DNA of 19,442 bases, from contig JANLTP010000059.1 in assembly GCA_031363055.1 (NCBI GenBank), positions 1-19,442 on the forward strand. Direction: 5' to 3'. Shown piece by piece: positions 6,774 to 14,389 of this stretch. Numbering within the stretch: position 1 is the first letter of the stretch; each line of letters starts with the position of its first letter. The position numbers and the translations under genes are program-made. The notes under the pieces are model-generated. The model was not told the DNA's origin. It saw nothing but the letters and a program-made list of their open reading frames with translations, and searched no databases. This stretch comes from JANLTP01 sp031363055. GTDB taxonomy: Bacteria > Pseudomonadota > Gammaproteobacteria > Burkholderiales > Burkholderiaceae_E.

Positions 6774-9700
6774 GTGGATATGTCACGCCGCCAGTTTTTC
6801 AGGGTGAGCGGGGCCGGATTGGCGACGTCCAGTATTGCCATGCTGGGCTTCACGCCGGCACCGGCGCTGGCCGAAGTGCGCGATTTCAAACTTGCGCGCG
6901 CCACCGAAACCCGTAACACCTGTCCGTACTGCTCAGTCAGTTGCGGACTGATCATCTACAGCTTGGGCGACAAGTCCAAGAACGCCCGCAGTGAAATCAT
7001 TCATATCGAGGGCGACCCGGATCACCCGGTCAATCGTGGCACCTTGTGCCCGAAAGGCGCAGGCTTGGTCGACCTCGTGCACAGCAAGAGTCGCATGCTC
7101 TTCCCCGAAGTGCGCGAAGCCGGCAGCAATGAATGGAAGCGGATCTCCTGGGATCAGGCCTTCGATCGGATTGCCAAGCACATGAAGGCCGATCGCGATG
7201 CGAACTTCATCGAGAGCAACGACAAGGGCATCGTCAATCGCTGGCCCAGCGTTGCCTTGATCGGTTCGTCCGCCGTCAATAACGAAGCCGGATACCTGAC
7301 CGCCCGCGTTGCTCGCGGTTTGGGGATGGTCGCCGTAGAGACTCAAGCGCGCATCTGACACGCACCGACGGTGGCAAGTCTTGCCCCGACGTTTGGACGT
7401 GGATCGATGACCAACCACTGGGTCGACATCAAGAATGCTGATGTCGTCCTCATCATGGGCGGCAACGCAGCCGAGGCGCATCCGTGCGGCTTCAAATGGG
7501 TGACCGAGGCGAAAGCCAATCGGGGTGCCAAATTGATCGTCGTCGACCCGCGCTTCACGCGCTCGGCCGCGATGGCCGATATTTACGCGCCGATTCGCGC
7601 CGGCACCGACATTGCGTTTCTGAATGGCGTCACGAACTACTTGCTGATCAACAACAAGATTCAGGAAGAGTATGTCAAGAACTTTACCAACGCCGGTTTC
7701 CTGATCAGCGACGCCTACAAGTTCGAGAATGGCCTGTTTTCGGGCTATGACGAAGCCAAGCGCAGCTATGACAAGACCACCTGGAGTTATCAGAAAGACG
7801 AGCAGGGTTTTGCCAAGGTTGACGACTCTTTGAACGATCCGCGCAGCGCCTTTCAGTTGCTCAAGGCACACATGGCGCGTTATACGCCAGAGATGGTCGA
7901 GAAGACCTGCGGTACGCCGAAGGCAGCATTCCTGAAGGTCTGTGAAACCATCGCCACGACCTCGCAGCCGAACCGCGTCATGACCATCATGTACGCGCTC
8001 GGCTGGACCCAGCATTCAACCGGTTCACAGAACATTCGTGCCGCTGCCATCGTGCAGTTGCTGCTCGGCAACATCGGTATGGCCGGCGGCGGCATCAACG
8101 CCTTGCGCGGTCACGCCAATGTGCAGGGCATCACCGACATGAATCTGGTCGCGCAAACCTTGCCCGGTTACTTGCGTATGGCCGGTGACGGCGAGCAGGA
8201 CTTCCAGAAGTTTCTCGATGACCGTTCACCGAAGCCTTTGCGGCCGGGGCAGATGAGCTTCGGGCAAAACTTTCCGAAATGGTTCGTGTCCTTGCAGAAG
8301 GCCTGGTATGGCGATAAAGCCACCAAGGAAAACAGCTTTGGCTATCACTACCAGGCCAAACACGACAAAGCCTACGACATGCTCGCCTTCATGGACGAGA
8401 TGTACAAGGGCAAGATCAACGGCATGGTAGTGCAGGGCTTTAATCCGATCGCATCGTTGCCGAACAAGCCGAAGATCACGGCCGCGCTGTCGAAACTCAA
8501 GTATCTGGTCATGATCGATCCGCTGGCCACTGAAACCTCCGAGTACTGGAAAGATTTCGGTGAGTTCCACTCGGCCAAGCCAGCCGATATCAAGACCGAA
8601 GTGTTCCGTCTGCCGGCAACCTTGTTTGCCGAAGACACCGGCTCTTATACCAACTCGGGACGGGTCATTCAGTGGCACTGGAAGGCGGCCGATCCGCCTG
8701 GAGAGGCCAAGTCCGACCAGGAGATCATGGCGACCTTGTTCGTCAAGTTGCGCGAGATGTACGCCAAGGACGGTGGCAAGGGCGTCGAGCCGTTGATGGC
8801 CATGTCCTGGCCGTACTTGAATGCGACCAATCCATCGCCGGAAGAATTGTTGCGCGAGATCAATGGCCGGGCGATTGGAGATGTACTCGATCCCAAGGAC
8901 CCGACCAAGGTGCTGGTCAAAGCCGGTGAACAATTGCCAGGCTTTGGCTTCATGCGCGATGACGGTTCAACCTCGGGCGGTTGCTGGATCTACACCGGCT
9001 CCTGGACGCAGGCGGGCAACAACACGGCGCGTCGCGACACCTCGGATCCGTCCGGGCTCGGGGCGTATCTGAATTGGGGCTTTGCCTGGCCGGCCAATCG
9101 GCGCGTGTTGTATAACCGCGCCTCGGCCGATGCCGCCGGCAAGCCCTGGGATGCGAAACGAACGCTGATGAAATTCGGCACGGCCTGGGCCGGTAACGAT
9201 GTGCCCGACATGCGGCCGGACGCCAAGCCGGAAGAAAAAGTCGGCCCGTTCATCATGAACGCCGAGGGCGTGGCGCGTTTGTTCTCGCTGGGCGGCATGG
9301 CCGAAGGACCGTTCCCGGAGCATTACGAACCGTTCGAAACACCGATCGCGGCCAACCCCTTGAACAGCAATCCCAAAGCCAAGTCGAATCCGGCCGCCAA
9401 GATCTACAAGGGCGATCTGGAAGTGTTCGGTGATGCCAAGCAATTCCCGTATGTTGCGACCACCTACCGGTTGACCGAACACTTGCATTTCTGGACCAAA
9501 CACGTCGAGGCCAATGCGATTGTTCAGCCTCAGCAATTCATCGAGATCGGTGACAAACTGGCGGCCGAAAAAGGCATCAAGAATGGCGATTGGGTCGAAG
9601 TGCGCTCGATGCGCGGCTTCATCAAGACCAAGGCGGTGGTCACCAAGCGCATTCCCATGCTGAAGATCGATGGCAAGGATACGCATACGGTCGGCATTCC

Positions 9701-9830
9701 GATCCATTGGGGCTTTAAAGGTGCAGCCAAGAGCGGTTACCTGGCCAACAACCTGACGCCTTATGTCGGTGACGCCAATTCGCAGACGCCGGAGTACAAG
9801 GCGTTCCTCGTCGATATCAAGAAGGTTTAA
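6774..9830 (+). CDS. fdnG: Formate dehydrogenase (FDH-N/O type) catalytic alpha subunit, selenoprotein with in-frame TGA (Sec195)
   Basis: This is the molybdenum (bis-MGD) selenoenzyme subunit that oxidises formate to CO2 in the periplasm and feeds electrons to FdnH. A plain ORF search splits it into 6774-7358 and 7371-9830. The two parts are in the same frame, separated by TGA at 7356-7358 plus four codons, and together give 1018 residues (E. coli FdnG, 1015). The TGA is codon 195, in the context QARI-U-HAPTVASLAP, where E. coli has Sec196. The N-terminus is a Tat signal: SRRQFF at 4-9 with cleavage after ALA (about 33). The [4Fe-4S] ligands are C50, C53, C57 and C92. Molybdopterin-domain signatures include GGNAAEAHP, VVDPRFTR, YALGWTQH, GGINALRGHANVQG and the C-terminal IPIHWGF. 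It uses a GTG start behind a strong Shine-Dalgarno sequence. It could equally be named fdoG; the sequence does not separate the two isoenzymes. Confidence 0.97.
7356..7401 (+). promoter_or_regulatory. SECIS element following the fdnG selenocysteine codon
   Basis: Bacterial SECIS hairpins lie directly after the UGA and bind SelB. Here the UGA (7356-7358) is followed by an apical stem GGCAA (7373-7377), loop GTC (7378-7380) and TTGCC (7381-7385), a perfect 5-base-pair stem about 14 bases after the UGA. CACG (7359-7362) can pair with CGTG (7398-7401) to close a longer, looser lower stem. Size, spacing and the GU-containing loop fit E. coli fdhF/fdnG elements. The loop sequence AGUCU differs slightly from the E. 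coli fdhF GGUCU. SelB, encoded downstream, is the expected partner. Confidence 0.85.
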
Positions 9831-9839
9831 GGGAACATC

Positions 9840-10742
9840 ATGGCACTTCAATCCCTGGACATTACCGCACGATCGGCGACCACCACGCCGAGTCCGCAGG
9901 TGCGCCAAAGCCTCAAGGTGGCCAAACTCATCGACGTCAGCAAATGTATCGGCTGCAAGGCGTGTCAGGTCGCCTGCATGCAGTGGAACGATTTGCGTGA
10001 CGAGGTCGGTTCCACCGTCGGTGTTTACGACAACCCGAGTGATCTGACGCCGGCTTCGTGGACGATCATGCGGTTTGCCGAACATGAAGATGTTGACGGT
10101 CGCTTCGAGTGGCTGATCCGCAAGGACGGTTGCATGCACTGTGCCGACCCGGGCTGCCTGAAAGCCTGCCCGGCGCCCGGTGCGATTGTGCAGTACTCGA
10201 ACGGCATCGTCGATTTTCATCAGGAGAATTGCGTCGGTTGCGGCAATTGTGTGACCGGTTGCCCGTTCAACATTCCGCGCCTCTCCGACAAGGACAACAA
10301 GGCCTACAAATGCACCTTGTGTTCCGATCGGGTGGCGGTGGGTCTTGAGCCGGCTTGCGTGAAGACCTGTCCGACCGGTGCGATCACCTTCGGCAGCAAG
10401 GATGCGATGATTCATTCGGCGCAAGCACGCATCACCGATCTGAAATCGCGCGGCTATGAAAAGGCTGGCCTCTACAACCCGGAAGGCGTGGGTGGCACGC
10501 ACGTCATGTACGTGCTCAAACATGCCGATCGCCCGGGTCTCTACAACGACCTCGCAAAAGATCCGACCATCAGCCCGCTGGTGTCGCTTTGGAAAGGCGC
10601 CTTCAAGCCGTTGGCCTTGCTGGGTATCGGGCTCGCAGCGGTCGCCGGCTTCTTCCACTACGTCAAGGTCGGGCCGAACGAATATCAGGACGATGTCTAT
10701 GGTGATAAAAGCGGCGACAAGAGCGGTGACAAGAACGCCTGA
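9840..10742 (+). CDS. fdnH: Formate dehydrogenase iron-sulfur beta subunit
   Basis: This 300-residue subunit relays electrons from FdnG to the membrane subunit through four [4Fe-4S] clusters on the periplasmic side. The clusters are seen as CIGCKACQVAC (C36-C46), CMHCADPGCLKAC, CVGCGNCVTGC and a final set (CTLC ... CVKTC). A single C-terminal membrane helix (FKPLALLGIGLAAVAGFF) anchors it, as in E. coli FdnH (294 residues). There is no Tat signal of its own, as expected for a subunit exported together with FdnG. The ATG lies nine bases after the fdnG stop, with AAGGGA overlapping that stop. The C-terminus is extended by a short charged repeat (DKSGDKSGDKNA, three 12-base units at 10704-10739) that is not part of the core family. 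Identity is secure. Confidence 0.96.
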   Translation: MALQSLDITARSATTTPSPQVRQSLKVAKLIDVSKCIGCKACQVACMQWNDLRDEVGSTVGVYDNPSDLTPASWTIMRFAEHEDVDGRFEWLIRKDGCMHCADPGCLKACPAPGAIVQYSNGIVDFHQENCVGCGNCVTGCPFNIPRLSDKDNKAYKCTLCSDRVAVGLEPACVKTCPTGAITFGSKDAMIHSAQARITDLKSRGYEKAGLYNPEGVGGTHVMYVLKHADRPGLYNDLAKDPTISPLVSLWKGAFKPLALLGIGLAAVAGFFHYVKVGPNEYQDDVYGDKSGDKSGDKNA

Positions 10743-10762
10743 ACAAAAGAACGCCTGAACAA
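10731..10762 (+). repeat. Perfect 16-base tandem duplication across the fdnH stop codon
   Basis: AAGAACGCCTGAACAA occurs twice head to tail at 10731-10746 and 10747-10762. The first copy contains the functional TGA stop of fdnH (10740-10742). The end of the second copy forms the start of the AAGGAG ribosome binding site of fdnI. It looks like a recent slippage duplication, and it sets the 31-base spacing between the two genes. Confidence 0.9.
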
Positions 10763-10773
10763 GGAGATTGGTA

Positions 10774-11406
10774 ATGGACGTCAAAGACGGTTTACGCCGC
10801 TACTCGGACAGTGATCGCAGCAATCACTGGCTGGTCGTGCTGGCTTTTTTCTGCGCTGCGCTGACAGGCCTGGCATTTTTTCATCCGTCGATGTATTTCT
10901 TGACGAACCTGTTCGGTGGCGGTGCCTGGTCGCGCATCTTGCATCCGTTTGCCGGAGTGGTGATGTTCGTGCTGTTCATCGGCATGGTCATGCGCTTTTG
11001 GCGGCACAACATCATGAGCGCCAACGACAAGGCCTGGCTCGGACAGTGGCGCGATGTCATGAATAACCGCGAAGAAAAATTGCCTGAGGTGGGGCGCTAT
11101 AACGGTGGCCAAAAGTTGTTGTTCTGGGTCATGGTGATCTGCCTCGCCATCCTGTTGCTGACCGGCATTACATTTTGGCAGCCGTACTTTCGCAGCTACT
11201 TTTCGATCGGCGTTATCCGGGTCGCGACTCTGCTGCACAGCGTATCGGCGGTCGTGCTCATTATCGGTATCGTCGTGCATATTTATGCCGGTATCTGGGT
11301 CAAGGGGACCTTCCGAGGCATGATGCAAGGTACTGTTGCGGCGCGTTGGGCACGCAAACATCACCTGGGCTGGTACAAGGAAGAGACGAGTAACGGAAAG
11401 CTTTGA
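10774..11406 (+). CDS. fdnI: Formate dehydrogenase cytochrome b556 gamma subunit
   Basis: This 210-residue integral membrane diheme cytochrome b accepts electrons from FdnH and reduces quinone, so formate oxidation can generate proton motive force. Length matches E. coli FdoI/FdnI (211/217). Four membrane helices are visible, at about residues 18-36, 52-74, 113-133 and 150-172. Histidines in or near them (NHW near residue 18, LHPF at about 56, LLHS at about 155, VVHIY at about 169) are the expected heme b ligands. ATG at 10774 has AAGGAG seven bases upstream and is preferred over the TTG six bases earlier. The stop codon TGA (11404-11406) shares its last base with the ATG of fdhE, so the two genes are translationally coupled. 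The name fdoI would be equally defensible. Confidence 0.95.
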   Translation: MDVKDGLRRYSDSDRSNHWLVVLAFFCAALTGLAFFHPSMYFLTNLFGGGAWSRILHPFAGVVMFVLFIGMVMRFWRHNIMSANDKAWLGQWRDVMNNREEKLPEVGRYNGGQKLLFWVMVICLAILLLTGITFWQPYFRSYFSIGVIRVATLLHSVSAVVLIIGIVVHIYAGIWVKGTFRGMMQGTVAARWARKHHLGWYKEETSNGKL

Positions 11407-12341
11407 TGTCGCAGCGAATCCTGATGCCCGGCGAAATTGAAAAGCTGGGCAGTGTGACCATTCCCGAGTTGTTGCTGCCTAATCCGTTGACCGTTTTTGC
11501 TGCCCGTGCTGAGCGTCTCTCGAGCTTGGCTGCGGGTCACCCGATGCAGGGCTATCTGCAATTGTTCAGCCAGGTGGCCCGAATCCAGCACGAACTTGTG
11601 CTGGAAAATGCAATGGCCGACGTGGCCCTGCCCAGTACCGACCAAATCGCCCAGGCCCAGGAGTTTTTGATGCCGCCGCTGGCCGTTGCCACCTGGCCAC
11701 GTGATTCTGCTTGGCAGCTTGCGGCGCGCGACTTGGCTCGCCGATTGCTGGACGCGAACCCTGCATTGCCTGAGGCGGCACGTGCGCTGCTACAAAAAAT
11801 AACGGACGCCACTCCAGCCTGGCTTGAAAAACAGGCCAGCGAAATTCTGAACGGTCTGGATGTGGAGCTTGATCGTGGCGCGGCGCCCTTCATTGCTGCC
11901 AGCTTGCAGGTCTATTGGACCTCGATGGTCAACCGGCTCGGCTTCTCGGCCTTTGTTCGTCTCGAGCACCAAAGCGTCTGTCCGTGTTGCGGATCACGAC
12001 CGACGGCCAGCGTGGTGCGGTTAGGTGCGCCCAGCGGCCATCGCTATCTGCATTGCTCATTGTGTGCCGCCGAGTGGCATCTGGTTCGCATCAAGTGCAG
12101 CCAGTGCGACACCACCGAAGGCATTGAGTATCTGCATGTGGCCGACAAATACCCGGCGGTGCGCGCTGAGTGCTGCAGCGCCTGCAGCAGTTACCTGAAG
12201 ATCTTTTATCAAGACAAGGACCAGGCGGTTGATCCGATCGCCGATGATCTGGGCAGCCTGGCACTCGATCTGATGATGTCCGAGACCACGGACAAACAAC
12301 GCAGCGGCGTGAACTTCGCATTGTTCCAGGGCGAGGGCTAG
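11406..12341 (+). CDS. fdhE: Formate dehydrogenase maturation protein FdhE
   Basis: FdhE is a cytoplasmic accessory protein required for active respiratory formate dehydrogenases; in E. coli it interacts with the catalytic subunits and binds iron through a rubredoxin-like cysteine region. The 311-residue product (E. coli 309) has a helical N-terminal half and a cysteine-rich C-terminal half starting at CPCC (C192). CSLC, CSQC and CCSAC follow, giving paired CxxC-type knuckles across about residues 192-260. ATG at 11406 overlaps the fdnI stop by one base, so no separate ribosome binding site is needed. The TTG codon just before it is less likely to be the start. The next gene begins eight bases after the TAG stop, which suggests the operon continues. 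Identity is secure from cysteine pattern, length and position. Confidence 0.93.
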   Translation: MSQRILMPGEIEKLGSVTIPELLLPNPLTVFAARAERLSSLAAGHPMQGYLQLFSQVARIQHELVLENAMADVALPSTDQIAQAQEFLMPPLAVATWPRDSAWQLAARDLARRLLDANPALPEAARALLQKITDATPAWLEKQASEILNGLDVELDRGAAPFIAASLQVYWTSMVNRLGFSAFVRLEHQSVCPCCGSRPTASVVRLGAPSGHRYLHCSLCAAEWHLVRIKCSQCDTTEGIEYLHVADKYPAVRAECCSACSSYLKIFYQDKDQAVDPIADDLGSLALDLMMSETTDKQRSGVNFALFQGEG

Positions 12342-12349
12342 GAACTGCC

Positions 12350-12697
12350 TTGAAAGTACAACGCATTGTCGCCAACGTCACATCGCCAGACCCGGCCCTC
12401 GCCTCGAAGTTCTATGGTGACATACTCGGTCTCGATCTGCCTATGGACATGAACTGGATACGCACCTACGGAAGCAAGACGAAGATGTCGGTTCAGATCA
12501 GCTTCATGAGCGAGGGCGGATCAGGGACACCCGTGCCAAAGCTGTCCATTGAGGTGGATGTCCTTGACCATGCGCTGTCCGAGCTCAAGAAAGGCGGCTT
12601 CGACATTGAATACGGGCCGGTTGTCGAACCTTGGGGCGTGCGTCGCTTCTTTGTCCGTGACCCGTTCGGGCGCCACGTTAACATCTTGTCCCATTGA
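12350..12697 (+). CDS. VOC-family (glyoxalase/bleomycin-resistance fold) protein
   Basis: This 115-residue protein has the vicinal-oxygen-chelate fold. It opens with a beta strand (KVQRIVANV), a DPALASKFYGDILGL helix-turn typical of glyoxalase I-like proteins, and a second half ending RRFFVRDPFGRHVNIL, the usual C-terminal VOC signature. Such proteins are metal-dependent lyases, dioxygenases, epimerases or drug-binding proteins; nothing shows which this is. The TTG at 12350 is needed because the fold begins at residue 2 and the next methionine is near residue 32. GGAA at 12341-12344 could serve as its ribosome binding site. It sits between fdhE and selA, where neither pathway is known to need a VOC protein. 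It may be a passenger gene. Fold is well supported, function unknown. Confidence 0.82.
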   Translation: MKVQRIVANVTSPDPALASKFYGDILGLDLPMDMNWIRTYGSKTKMSVQISFMSEGGSGTPVPKLSIEVDVLDHALSELKKGGFDIEYGPVVEPWGVRRFFVRDPFGRHVNILSH

Positions 12698-12707
12698 GGC
12701 TTCAGCG

Positions 12708-12734
12708 CGCTTTCGCAAGAAGCGGTACCTTCTT
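12708..12734 (+). promoter_or_regulatory. Two mutually exclusive small hairpins in the selA leader
   Basis: AAGAAG (12717-12722) and CTTCTT (12729-12734) form a 6-base-pair stem around CGGTAC. CGCTT (12708-12712) can instead pair with AAGCG (12720-12724). Both lie in the roughly 100-base gap before selA. In E. coli the selAB leader holds a SECIS-like element bound by SelB; this could be an analogue, but no sequence similarity proves it. Confidence 0.3.
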
Positions 12735-12799
12735 AGCTCAAGATGTGAACTACCGTAGTATTGGGTTTGCGCAACCGCATAAACTTCTCAGAGTCGATC

Positions 12800-14389
12800 G
12801 TGAATCGCTCAACCAAAGCTCCAAAGTCCGCCTCAGGCCTCGCGTCTCCAACTGTCAAGGAACCGTCGGCGGCGAGTCTGCGCGCATTGCCCTCACTCGA
12901 GCGGCTCATGACCGAGCCGCCAGCTCAGTTTCTGGCCGATCGCTTTGGTCGGCAACTGACGGTAGCCGCACTGCGCCAGGCGCTGACCGATCTGCGTGCT
13001 CGCTTGCTGGCGGCCGACCACACCGATTCGCCATCGAACACTGCGTCAGCCGTCGATTCGCCGCCGGGTGCGCTGCCAGCGGGTGATTCGACACCGCAAA
13101 TTGCTACCCAGATTGCTGCGCTGATTGCCACAGCGGCCACGTCACTCGAGCAACAGACGCGAGCACATTTGTGCGCGGTGTTCAACATGACCGGTACGGT
13201 GCTGCACACCAATCTGGGCCGGGCCTTGCTGCCGACGGAGGCGCTCGAGGCGATGCGCATGGCGGCCAGCGAGCCGGTGAACCTCGAGTATTCGCTGCAG
13301 GACGGCAAGCGCGGAGATCGCGATGATCTCATCGAGTCGCTGTTGATCAGTCTGACCGGTGCTCCGGCCGCCACGGTGGTCAATAACAATGCGGCGGCTG
13401 TGTTCCTGTCGCTGCATGCGTTGGCCGCAGGCCGTCAGGCCATCCTGTCGCGAGGCGAGTTGGTAGAGATCGGCGGCGCGTTTCGAATACCCGACATCAT
13501 GCGTCGTGCGCAAGTTAAGTTGATCGAGGTCGGTACGACCAATCGCACGCGTTTGAGTGACTACGAAGAGGCCATCACCTCGCGCACTGCGATATTGATG
13601 CGCGTACACACCAGCAACTACACGGTGTCCGGTTTTACCGAATCGACACCGCTGTCGGCACTGGCAACGCTGGCGCAAAAATATCAGATTGCGTTGATGG
13701 AAGATCTGGGCAGCGGCGCGCTGGTGGATTTGGCCGGCTTCGGTTTGCCAGCAGAACCGGTCGTCCGCGACTCGATCCGGCAAGGCGCCGATCTCGTGAC
13801 CTTCAGCGGTGACAAACTGTTGGGCGGGCCGCAGGCCGGCATCGTCGTCGGCCGCAAGGATCTGATTCAAACCATCAAACGCAATCCTCTGAAGCGCGCC
13901 CTGCGCGTCGACAAAGTGACCTTGGCCGCCCTCGAGGCGGTACTTCGGCTGTATCAGGATCCGGATCGTTTGGCGCAACGTCTGCCGACGCTGCGACTGC
14001 TGACGCGCAAGGTTGCAGCGATCGAAGCGGTTGCCCAACTGATTGCGCGCTGTCTGGCCGAACGATTGCCTGGCGCTGAATGGGTGGTCAGCGTCGAGGC
14101 CTGCGCCAGCATGATCGGCTCCGGTTCGCAACCTGTTGAACGACTACCGTCGATGGCTGTCGTAGTCCGCCCGGCAGGCAAGGTCAGCGGCCGCAAGCTG
14201 AGCGCGCTGGAAGCCCGTTTGCGTCGCTTGCCGCGACCGGTCATTGGGCGTATTCATGGCGATGCACTGTGGCTCGATTGCCGGATGATCGAGCACGAGG
14301 CAGCACTGATCAATACGCTGGCGCAACTCGGCTCGCAGTTACCGCTCGACTCGCCGTCCCCGTTCGACTCGCCGTCAGCACTGCCATGA
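12800..14389 (+). CDS. selA: L-seryl-tRNA(Sec) selenium transferase SelA
   Basis: SelA is the cytoplasmic PLP enzyme that converts Ser-tRNA(Sec) to Sec-tRNA(Sec) using selenophosphate. Conserved blocks are all present: NMTGTVLHTNLGRALL, VNNNAAAVFLSLHA, RGELVEIGGAFRIPDIM, EVGTTNRT, HTSNY, EDLGSGALVDL and SFSGDKLLGGPQAG-like FSGDKLLGGPQAG with the PLP lysine (K339 from the GTG start). It ends with PVIGRIHGDALWLDCR. At 529 residues it exceeds E. coli SelA (463). The extra length is a Ser/Pro/Ala-rich segment after the N-terminal domain and a C-terminal tail, both rich in DSP motifs. The start is uncertain. GTG at 12800 gives an N-terminus close to relatives, while TTG at 12761 would add 13 residues; neither has a strong ribosome binding site. 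Its stop overlaps the selB start by four bases. Confidence 0.94.
   Translation: MNRSTKAPKSASGLASPTVKEPSAASLRALPSLERLMTEPPAQFLADRFGRQLTVAALRQALTDLRARLLAADHTDSPSNTASAVDSPPGALPAGDSTPQIATQIAALIATAATSLEQQTRAHLCAVFNMTGTVLHTNLGRALLPTEALEAMRMAASEPVNLEYSLQDGKRGDRDDLIESLLISLTGAPAATVVNNNAAAVFLSLHALAAGRQAILSRGELVEIGGAFRIPDIMRRAQVKLIEVGTTNRTRLSDYEEAITSRTAILMRVHTSNYTVSGFTESTPLSALATLAQKYQIALMEDLGSGALVDLAGFGLPAEPVVRDSIRQGADLVTFSGDKLLGGPQAGIVVGRKDLIQTIKRNPLKRALRVDKVTLAALEAVLRLYQDPDRLAQRLPTLRLLTRKVAAIEAVAQLIARCLAERLPGAEWVVSVEACASMIGSGSQPVERLPSMAVVVRPAGKVSGRKLSALEARLRRLPRPVIGRIHGDALWLDCRMIEHEAALINTLAQLGSQLPLDSPSPFDSPSALP

Noticed and set aside
6933..8015. 360-residue minus-strand open frame across the fdnG TGA
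   Set aside because: It is antisense to the conserved FdnG coding sequence and shows no family signature.
6774..9830. fdnG as a pseudogene or two genes split by a nonsense mutation
   Set aside because: The TGA is at the known selenocysteine position, a SECIS hairpin follows, and selA, selB and selC are present; both halves are intact and in frame.
8967..10784. 605-residue minus-strand open frame opposite fdnG and fdnH
   Set aside because: It overlaps two strongly conserved genes antisense, has no recognisable domain, and is rich in Arg/Asp/His as expected for a reverse-frame shadow of GC-rich coding sequence.
14269..14385. Longer SelB beginning 39 residues upstream
   Set aside because: That stretch is selA coding sequence. 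The conserved SelB N-terminus starts at ATG 14386 (MIFGTAGHIDHGKT).
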